Shown in pieces: positions 55,803 to 64,000 of a stretch of DNA of 64,000 nt. Source of the DNA: Colius striatus (taxonomy: Eukaryota > Chordata > Aves > Coliiformes > Coliidae); contig NC_084790.1 of the NCBI RefSeq assembly GCF_028858725.1, forward strand, positions 83,656,506 to 83,720,505, in the 5' to 3' direction. Position 1 is the first letter of the stretch. Every line of letters begins with the position of its first letter. Below the pieces are notes generated by a model. That model was not told the DNA's origin, did not search any database, and saw nothing but the letters and a program-made list of their open reading frames with translations. The position numbers and the translations under genes are program-made.

Positions 55803-57276
55803 GTGATTCACCCTCAATCCATCACCCTATTAAAATGTAAAGCCTGACAACCGTGGCACCACGTATGCTGCTGTAAATTCCTCCAGCAATCTGTATCTCA
55901 TTAAAAGAACGGAAGAACGTAACAAGACGGCCAATGGAAACTTGAAAGCAAAAATGGTGTGTTTTCTACGGAGGAAGAGATATTTCCAACTTACAGATAA
56001 CGCTCACAGATAAGCATGCTAAAGAAGTTGAAGAAAAGTCCGCACCTACATTCGGGAACCAGAAACGTCCGTGGAAGTACAGTGAACTCATCCCTTCTCG
56101 CCAGTATGCGTCCCTCCTAGCAACATATATCAGATTATGTTTACTTTGAGTCTATGGATTTTTGTGTTCTGTTGTTCGGCGATGTAGCTGTTCTTGACCT
56201 TTTGTTGTAAAGTCATGGCCACGGGTAAAGATGTTTATGTTTTCTTCATGTGCCTTTAATTTTGAAATGTGTTGCCGAAGGCTGGCTGGTCCAAAAAGAA
56301 AAGGAGGGGAAACTGTAGGCACAAATATGACTTGGACCAGCCAGCTTGAATAAAGATGGTAGGGACAAGTTAATGCAGCTGGCAAGCTGCTTCCAAGTAT
56401 CAGAAACAGGTGCTGTGAGTTAATCAGGTGGGCCCTGGGTGATCCCACGGGTGAAAGCAGCATAGAAGGAAGTAGCTAGCAAAGGCAGTGTGGCTTTGAG
56501 TCAGCTCTGTTAGTTGTACTACGTTGCCCGTGTATGTCTCTGCACATGCATTACCTAGCCTCTCTAAACCTTTGAATGAGCATAGCTGTAGCCTGCACCA
56601 CTACAACAGTTACCGATACCTTTTTCTTTCTAGCAGACGACTGTGAGATGATTAAAAGCTACACAGGGAGACCCTGTGACAAGGTGGAAGGCAAAGCAGT
56701 AGTTGAATTCAAGGCGAAATCAAGGGGAAATGTGTCCAGGGTGGCAAAAGGCACTGAACAGCATCAGGCAAGGCTCAAAATTTCAAATAGCAGCAACAAG
56801 AGTTGTAAAGGACTGTGGAACTTCAGCAGAACTAAGCCTCTCCAAACCTTTGAATGAATACAGCTTGCACCACTACAACACTCGAGTGCCTTTAATCATA
56901 AATACCTTTATTAGGGTTGGTGTAAGATTCTCTCGCCTCGCACTTCAAGGTAGAGCTGACAAACAATTCAGGGCACAGACTCAAGGAGTGGTGGCGCCTT
57001 GGAGGCAGGTAGCCTTTGGGATGGAGCTGTGCTTCGGTATTCAAATGACATCAAAACGAGCAAAGTTCGCGCAAAGGATAGCAATTCATCAAGATTTCAC
57101 AGACCTTTGCTCAAGGGGCTAGATGTGCCGCTTACCACCTCTAGAGGACCAGCTCATGCCCATGGATCAACTCGGAGCCTGGCCGCCAAGTCTCCACGCC
57201 GCTCCACCCTCCATGGGCGTTGCAGGGGATCGCTGTGCAGCAGATTCCTCACATACCTGCGACAGCTGCACCCCAT
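55803..57276. other. Unannotated spacer, copy 2
   Basis: Duplicate of 24991-26464 with the same LTR-like block; nothing else recognised. Confidence 0.4.
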
Positions 57277-57797
57277 GCTGAGAGCCTTTCGGTGTTGTAC
57301 CTTTCCTTAGATTGTGAACAATGCTGATTTTTAACAAAGGGTTTAATATCTAGGCCACTTAAAGAAATTAAGCCACAATACCCCGAGCCCCCGGCCCGCC
57401 CCGGTGCTGTGTGATGCTACCGGCTGGTGATGGCAAGAACCCGCTAGGCCCTGCCCCAGCCACACCAAAGGGCATAAATGGCACTGCGCACCCTCTCCAC
57501 TTGGGGCTTTCCTGCCACGGCACCACGGCCGTCCCAGGCGCCGAGTCCCGCCTCTGACTGCTGCATCCAACCGCTCCCCCAGTGAAAACGGACGGCAGCC
57601 TTGGCTGTGCCGTCATCTCCACTGCCCCAGCGCTGCTGTCAGCAACCGGCACTGCAGCCTGCACCCCAGTATCGCTGCTTGCACCCTGGCTCTGCCACCC
57701 GCTGCCCATCCCCCAGTACTGCTCGCACCCCCAGACATCGCTGCTTGGCTCAGGGCTGTCCCCGTACAGCAGCAGCAGCAGCAGCCATGCCAGCGAC
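57277..57797. repeat. Gene E downstream block shared with the arms
   Basis: Duplicate of 26465-26985 and relative of 2582-3120. Confidence 0.75.
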
Positions 57798-57924
57798 TCT
57801 TGTGGGGCCCACCACAGCACCCACAGCACACGACATGAGATTGAACCACAGCTTTATTGCGTGGCGCCAGGCGGCGGCTGCTGCAGACGCAGCCGGGACA
57901 GGGCTCACGGCTTGGCACAGCCGC

Positions 57925-59112
57925 TCAGTAGCAGAAGAGGGGCTGCCCATCTTCCTGTGCCAGCTGCAGCAGGCACTCGAGCAGCACCATGGCGTTGGGC
58001 CGCAGATCCGGCGGCACCTCCTGGCTGACCACGTGGCGCAGGAAGGCCACGTTTGGCTCGGCCGGGAACCAGTACGACCGCTCCAGGCAGCCGTAGGTGT
58101 TGATGAAGGCCTCGATTGCGGGCAAGTGCACCTCGGGGACGTAGCCCAGTGCCCACAGTCGCCTCATCAGAAACTCATAGTTCCGGAATGCAGCCCTGCA
58201 CAGATGTCTATCTCCCCGCTCCGTTCTGAGGATCATCTGTGGCAGAAAGGGTACGGTCAGCACTGGCACCCGCAGGTGACTGAGCACAAGGGGGACCAGG
58301 GCGCACCGGGCCGTGGCTGTGGGCACTGTGCCCGGCTCCCCGGCTCGCAGCACCAGCCTACCTCCACGATTCCCTCGGGGATGGTGGCGGCACTGACGCC
58401 GCGGTAGCGATCCGCGTTGGGGAAGACGCTGTGGACGATTCGGCGGTCAAGCTGGAAGGCGATCTCGCCCAGCAGCTGCTGCCATCTCGGCTGCCAGCTC
58501 TCTGCGGGAACCAGCAGCGTCAGGCACTCATCCCCAAACCTGTGTTTTCCCTCCGTTCCTCCCCCGACACCTGCCAGGGGCTTCCAGAGGCCGCCGTGCC
58601 AGCCTTGCCTGTGCACAGGCTACCAAAGGTTGCTCCCCAGCTCTCCCGTGTGCCCCTGGCACAGGGCACCCCGCTGTTATCTCCCATGATTCCACCACCC
58701 CCCGACACTCACCTCGCCGGCTGAAGCTCGGCTCCCAAGAGGCGGTTCCGGAGGTCCAGCTCTGCTCTGTCACTGTCAGCCCCGAGTCCGAAGGGCGGGC
58801 AACAGGACGAGGTGTGGATGTTGGCAGCTGCGGCACCCACAGGCCCGAGGCCGCTACAGAGCTGCCTGCGCTCTCACCTGAGCTGGGGAAGGATCGCGGG
58901 GCTCCGTGGGGCACAGACACATAGGTGGGTGCTGAGCTGGGCCCTGCGCCGCGACTGCCGTGCTGGAACCGCTGTTGGTTCCGTCGCTCCAGTTCCCACT
59001 CCAGCTCTTGATTCTCAGCCCTGATCGCCAGTAATTGGCGTTCCACATGATCTATCTGGTTGACAATCAAGGTCCTGTTGTGAGGCATGTACCCGCTGGG
59101 TCCCGGCTCCAT
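57925..59112 (-). CDS. Gene E: speriolin-like protein, one-module form (C subtype)
   Basis: Exons on the minus strand: 59112-58713, 58501-58362 and 58236-57925, giving 283 residues, open with intact splice sites. The protein is the C subtype throughout (MILRTERGD start of exon 3, LFCY end) with a few replacements, for example GVSAAT for GFSAAT. About 300 bases upstream of the ATG, between 59423 and 59445, the flank switches from gene C-like to gene D-like. It therefore sits at the product of a C/D recombination that removed the D gene from this unit. Confidence 0.85.
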
Positions 59113-59580
59113 GGCCGCTCCCGGTGCTGGCTCCTGAGCCTCTGGCAAGGCCACTGCCTTGGGCGCAGGATATCAGCAGCAGGTGGGGTGTGGTCCGAGG
59201 TGATGTCACAAAGGGACTGGGTCCTCCATGGTGCTTGGACCCGGCACACGCCCCGCAGTGCCACGGGGCCCGTCTCGGGGGCACCAACCCAGCGCCGCCT
59301 GCTTTCACAGAGTCATGGAATCATTTTGGTCGGAAGAGCCCCTCAAGCTCATCGAGTCCAAGCCCTCACCTCACACTGACAAGCCTGCCACTGAGCCATT
59401 TCCCCCAGCACCTCAGCTCTATTGCTTTGGCATCCCTCCAGGGATGGGGACTCCCCCACCTGCCTGGGCAGCCCACGCCAGTCCAACAAGCCTCTCAGGG
59501 GCAAAGTTCTTCCTCATTTCCCAGCTAAGCCTCCCCTGAAGCAACCCAAGGCTCTTCTTCTCCAGGCTGAACATCCCCAG
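59113..59580 (-). promoter_or_regulatory. 5' flank of gene E (C/D hybrid)
   Basis: CRE-like motif at 59201-59208. The proximal part is as in gene C. From about 59430 it follows the gene D flank, including the CR1-like segment without the extra bases that C has at 28730-28850. Confidence 0.55.
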
Positions 59581-59581
59581 G

Positions 59582-60510
59582 TCTCTCACTTGTTTTGACT
59601 GTCACTTGTTTGCACTGTGGCCACAGTTGAGTTCGTGGGCGAGTTAAGAGAAACATTTGTTCCATGTCTATTACAAACCAACACATGAATTTTTCTTCTG
59701 CGTCTGCCAGACGGTCCCAGTGAAGTTTTCAGAGAAATCACAAAATCGTTACGGTTGGACAGGACCTTGAAGATCGTCGAGTCCAAGCACTAAGCTGACC
59801 CTGCCAAGCCCATCCCTAAACTAAACCATATCCCTCCGTCCTTCATCTAGATGTCTTTTCAATATCCCTAGGGACGGTGACTGCACCGCTGCTGCCTCCC
59901 TGGGCAGCCCGTTCCAATGTTTAACCACCCTCTCAGTGAAAAAGTTCTTCCTAATGTCCAACCTAAAGCCCCCTGCTGCGACCCAAACCCATTGCCTCGT
60001 GTTCTTTCACTCACTACCGCAGAGAAGAGATCAACGCCCACCTCCCCACAACTCCCTTTTAGCTACTTGTAGAGAGTGGTCGTGTCTCCTCTAGGCTAAA
60101 CGCCCCCAGCTCCCTCAGCTGCTCTTCACACAACCTGTTCTCCAGACCCTTCCCCAGCGCTGCTGCCCGGCTCTGGACACGCTCCGGCCCCTGCGTTCCT
60201 TCTTGCACTGAGGGGCCCAGAACTGGACACAGCACTCGAGGTTGAGCCTCACCAGTGCCCAGTGCAGGGGAACAATCACCTCCCTGGCCCTGCTGGCCAC
60301 ACTGTTCCTGATACAGACCAGGATGCCCTTGTCCTTCTTGGCCAGCTGGGCACGCTGCTGGCTGATGTTCAGCCGGCTGCTGGTTAACACTCCCAGGTCC
60401 CTTTCCACGGGAAAGCTTTCCAGCCCCTGCGCCCCAAGCCTTGCTTTTGTGCCTTGCCACAGTGCTTTCCTACGGACCTGGGAGATACAGGCGAGACAAC
60501 TGCGCTGAGC
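59582..60510 (-). mobile_element. CR1 LINE fragment of right arm 2
   Basis: Mirror copy of 43043-43796; the CR1 protein end is open at 60408-60115 on the minus strand. Confidence 0.8.
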
Positions 60511-60616
60511 AGTACCGGGCTTTAAGCAGCCCCTAAAGTTTTAAGGTCTTGCACTTCAGCGAGGTATGGAGTGAACAGCACAGCTATTTCAACCTCCACT
60601 TTGAGAGCACGGCTGT

Positions 60617-62442
60617 TTGAAGCACAGATGCAGAAATTCCGTGTGGAGAACGTGCCTGCCTTCAAGATCAGAAAAATTCCCTGGCAGACCCCCAGTCATT
60701 AGAGAGGGCCAAGAGCCATCAGCTGTACACCAAGTACGCATTTGTTGTGCTTATCCCCTCCAGCTGTTGAAAGACAAATGGCCAAAGTCTATTCCAGCAG
60801 AAAGGATTTAAAGGGACAACCACTATCGGATGCAGGCTGGGAATGCATGCTGATGGACAGAGTTTTGTAGAGAACAGAGTAAAGAAGACAGGCACAGGCA
60901 CTCCCCTCAAATACCTCTGCACAAAGACTGAGTTCCTAGCCTTCAAAGCAAACGGCTGACAAAACAGCAGAAGCAGCGGCCAAATCTGAAAGTCTGGCCT
61001 TGATCCCTGGAAAGACACCGAGGATACTGGGCCCGATCCTGCCTTATGAAGAAGGTGGTAGAAAATGTATCGGTGATTTGGCAGCAAAGGAACAAAAAGA
61101 CAGGTGAGAGCATCATCGCAGGGGTGACAAAACCAGGGATGACCTCAGGGGAATACTGGCAAATAGACTTCATCGAGCTACTGAGAAAGGGAGCCTCTCA
61201 GTATCTCCTCGACCTGGTAGACACATGTAATGGATGGCCCTGTGGCACCGATGTGGCACGGGAAGCAGTCAAACAAGTCCTAAATCACAGCGTACCCTGC
61301 TTTGCTGTACCAGCAGGAATGTTTTCAGACAGAGGCCCTTGTTTTGTTGCAGAAGTGGTTAAGAAGGTGGGAGCGCATCTGGGAGCCAAGTGGGATTTAC
61401 ATACGCCCAACAGACCTTAAGCTAGTGGAAAAGTAGAAGGCGTGAACCAGAGCCTTAAGTTACAGTGGAATCAAATACACCAAGAAACCTCCTTCTCTCG
61501 GTTACAAGCTTTACCAAAAGCTTTGCTAAGAGTACCAGTACAACCAGGAAGAAATTGTGTAAGCTCGTTTCAATCTGCTGGCTTTGGGCAAGACCTTCCA
61601 GGAGCTCCACAACCACGTGACCCCACCTCAACCAAGTGGACTAGGCGTTCCGGCACATCCATTTCAACCAGGAGAGTGGGTTTACGTCAAGACATGGAAG
61701 GACAAAGCCCTGAGAGCTAAGTGGCAGGGACCTTTCCGGGTCTTGTTGACTACTTCCACTGCCCTGAGAGTGGCTGAAAAAGGATCTTGGCAACATTATT
61801 CTAGAGTTCAGAGAGCTACAGCCCCGTGCACAGTCGAACAAAAATCACCACTTACCCGAAAACTTACTAAACACCCTTGAACAATTACAAGAGAGCTGGA
61901 ATTCGTAAGATCCCAAAGGATTATGTGGCTGAAAAGGTGCATTTTCCTCCTTGGACTGCTTGCCGGCCTAATGAGCGGAACTGGGAGAACAATCGGCAAG
62001 TTACTGGCTTTGCTCCCCCATTACCTCAGGAGGAACAGGGTTTCCCTGGAAAGCTGTGCCTATGGAGTGGGCAGAGCGATGCCAAAACCTGCTTGCTCTG
62101 GGAGATGGGAATCAAGCTAGCGGTCGCTTGCGGGACCGTGGCACGAGAACAGTGAGCACGCGCATGAGCTTCGCAGAGTTTACCAAAGACTCCAAGCAAA
62201 ATGCAGCCAAGCTATGAAAAGCAGGACCTATTGGCCCAACCGAAGCTCCACAAGGTCTGTTGTGCTCCAACCAACAAAAAGGGAATTGGCCCAACCCTCG
62301 CTGTGCTGCGAAGAGTACTTGTCAGTACTCTCTGACCCGAGAGCAATCTCCCCATCCTAACACGACGACGGAAGGCTACTCTGTGCAGTGTTTTCCCCAA
62401 TGGGTGGCCTCTCTTCTCTTACGAGGCAAAATGGACTTGTAG
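60617..62442 (+). pseudogene. Degenerate gamma-type ERV internal region, right arm 2
   Basis: Mirror copy of 40967-42909 with a deletion of about 120 bases near 61102. That deletion joins the upstream frame to the integrase core, leaving 61046-61420 open across the first two catalytic blocks before a stop ahead of the third. The integrase C-terminal domain is at 61584-61880 and the env leader at 61923-61980. Confidence 0.75.
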
Positions 62443-62819
62443 CGTTAGAACCTACCTTCTGGATATGTGGCACAAGAGCTCCGGAATGGATTCAGCTGTA
62501 GGGGAATTCCGGTGCCGCCACTCAGAGCTCTTGAGGGACTACGTGGAGGAGAACCCCGCAGTGAGAGACGTCTTCAGCTTCCAAAAGAGCTTCCCTTAGT
62601 TTCAGGAGGAGAGAGGTTTTGGCTTCTTTTCTGCCCTTGGTGTGCCGCAGGGTCACATGGAACTAAAAGAAAGAAACCAAGCCATTTGTTAGAGTTGGGA
62701 GCCACCCATACCATTACAGTGTTGAACAGCACCAGCTATGAACTCCAACAACTTTGACTTGTCACATGACAGAAGCGCATGGCTCCAGACTTCTGCATTC
62801 ATAAGACAAGAAAGTTGTA

Positions 62820-62912
62820 CACATATAAGTCTTCGACTACCTGATTTATTGCCCGTAAATCCTGCACTCATCGATAAGTTTTGCCATCAGGCTTTTTGTC
62901 AGGCAGGATATG
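62820..62912 (-). pseudogene. RT scrap, right arm 2
   Basis: Mirror copy of 3256-3351. Confidence 0.6.
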
Positions 62913-62913
62913 T

Positions 62914-63018
62914 GTGCCAAGCCGTGAGCCCTGTCCCGGCTGCGCCTGCAGCAGCCGCCGCCTGGCACCACACAATAAGGCTGTGGGTCAATCTCATGTC
63001 GTGTGCTGTGGGTGCTGC
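62914..63018 (+). pseudogene. Fossil 3' UTR of a speriolin-like gene, copy 3
   Basis: Mirror copy of 3150-3254 with the same decayed AATAAG signal and the same breakpoint against the RT scrap. Confidence 0.75.
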
Positions 63019-63559
63019 GGTGCGTACTATAAGAGCCGCTAGCATGGCTGCTGCTGCTGCTGCTGTGTGGGGACAGCCTTGAGCCAAGCAGCGATGTCAG
63101 GGGGTGCCAGCAGTAGCGGGGGATGGGCAGCCACGCGGGAGGTGGGTGGCAATGGCAGGCAGCGGGTGGCAGAGCCGGGGTGCAAGCAGCGATACCGGGG
63201 TGCAGGCGGCAGTGCTGGGTGCTGACAGTAGCGCCGGGGCAGCGGAGATGACGACACAGCCAAGGCTGCCGTCCGTTTTCACCGGGGGAGCGGTCGGATG
63301 CAGCAGCCAGAGGCGGGACTCGGCGCCTGGGACGGCCGTGGTGCCGTGGCAGGAAAGCCCCAAGTGGAGAGGGAGTGCCGTCACCAGCCGGCAGCGTCGT
63401 ACAGGAACCGGGGCGGGCCCGGGCCTCAGGGGATTGTGGCTTAACTTCTTAAGTGGCCTAGATATTAAACGCTTTGTTAAAAATCAGCATCGTTCACAAA
63501 CTAAGGAAAGGTACAACACCGAAAGGCTCTCAGGACGGAGCCCTCCAATCTCCCGTCCC

Positions 63560-64000
63560 ACGGCCACTAAACCTAACCCGTCCCACAGCCTCGCACCAGC
63601 TCCAGCCTTCCGCGCACCACAACCCCAACGCAGCCGCCCCGCCGCCTTTCCTGACAGGCCTCCCGGCCCCCGCCCCAGCTCACCGCTCTCCTGCCTCTCT
63701 CTCCGCCACACCACCGCTGGCCTCGGCCCTCGCCCGGAACCCCCCGCGCCGAGAGGCGGCCGCCCGGCCGCGCCTGGAACGGCCCGGCCCGAGCTGCCCT
63801 GGCCGCACGGAAGGATACTGTCCCGGCTCCAGCGAACGCCTCGGCCGGGCCCGGCGGCCGCCTCCGCCATCTTGAAACAACCGCCACTCCCAGAGCGCCC
63901 CGCGCCGGCCCCCCAGCGCCCGCCGCCCATTGGCTGCTCGCGCCGGCTTCGCCCCGCCGCTCCCGCGGGAGAGCGGGGCATGCTGGGAGCTGTAGTCCCG
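63560..64000 (-). promoter_or_regulatory. CpG-island promoter, inverted copy 3 (partial)
   Basis: Reverse complement of about 39354-39800. YY1-like site and ATG at 63868-63870; ZNF143-like site at 63978-63996. The window ends inside the island. Confidence 0.75.
63684..63870 (-). CDS. Candidate first coding exon, inverted copy 3
   Basis: Same 187-base open exon with donor at 63683, as in copies 1 and 2; product unknown. Confidence 0.3.

Larger units (their letters stand above)
37243..59429 (+). repeat. Tandem segmental duplication, unit 2
   Basis: Second copy of 1-28618 without the ERV1 provirus. It carries gene B (twin of A), ERV2 copy 2 and gene E (twin of C). Small differences include a 1-base deletion near 39698, a G-run of 21 instead of 19 after the exon 1 donor of gene B, and the nonsense codon at 46213. 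Confidence 0.95.
59431..64000 (-). repeat. Inverted arm of unit 2 (palindrome right arm, cut by window end)
   Basis: Reverse complement of roughly 39354-44345: CR1, gamma-type pol/env remnant, reverse transcriptase scrap, fossil gene 3' end and CpG island in mirror order. Small deletions are visible near 61102 (about 120 bases) and 63375 (about 60 bases) relative to the left arm. The arm continues past the window. Confidence 0.9.

Noticed and set aside
1..64000. CRISPR arrays, bacterial operons or ribosome binding sites
   Set aside because: The sequence is vertebrate in every recognised element. The repeats are segmental duplications, LTRs and gene modules, not spaced short direct repeats.
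1..64000. Assignment to the W chromosome because of ERV density
   Set aside because: A female-only chromosome would be an unlikely home for an intact sperm-type gene family, and nothing in the window fixes the chromosome.

Overview
The window is eukaryotic and almost certainly avian. It carries CR1 LINE fragments with the bird-type 3' end (tandem ATTCTATG-like octamers), spliced genes with GT-AG introns and AATAAA signals, a CpG-island promoter, and endogenous retroviruses (ERVs) related to gamma- and betaretroviruses. I see no tRNA, rRNA or CRISPR features.

Layout. The window is mostly a recent segmental duplication. Positions 1-28618 recur in the same orientation at 37243-59429. Inside each unit are inverted arms: 29169-34629 is the reverse complement of 3437-16103, and about 59431-64000 is the reverse complement of about 39354-44345. 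The overall plan is left arm (+), spacer, right arm (-), a 2.6-kb linker (34630-37242), then a second left arm, spacer and right arm, cut by the window end inside a CpG island. The two units differ by a 6.4-kb provirus present only in unit 1 (6199-12626) and by loss of one gene module in unit 2.

Genes. The only cellular protein genes I can support are five copies of a small three-exon gene whose C-terminal domain resembles speriolin (SPATC1/SPATC1L, a sperm-centriole protein). Gene A (13804-15634, +) is intact and has three N-terminal coiled-coil modules. Gene B (44614-46446, +) is its twin with a CGA-to-TGA nonsense codon in exon 3. Genes C (27114-28301, -), D (29638-30828, -) and E (57925-59112, -) have one module each and look intact. 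Three further fossils retain only the 3' UTR. A CpG island with ZNF143-, NF-Y- and YY1-like sites and a possible first exon occurs three times in the arms.

Mobile DNA. ERV1 (gamma-type, His-tRNA primer site) has apparently identical LTRs and a clean empty site in unit 2, yet its genes are gutted. ERV2 (beta-type, Phe-tRNA primer site, 6-bp target duplication) is present in both units, nearly identical. It has an open gag, a broken dUTPase-protease frame, a pol open after one stop, and an env reduced to leader plus tail. Older gamma-type pol/env remnants fill the arms, the region after ERV2 and the linker. CR1 pieces lie between them.

Interpretation. This looks like an ampliconic, palindrome-rich locus in which a spermatogenesis-type gene family is being duplicated, inverted, converted, partly pseudogenised and invaded by retroviruses. 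A multicopy sex-chromosome or microchromosome region would fit, but the sequence does not prove the chromosome. False duplication in the assembly is an alternative for the near-identical halves, but the structural differences between the halves argue against a plain artefact.
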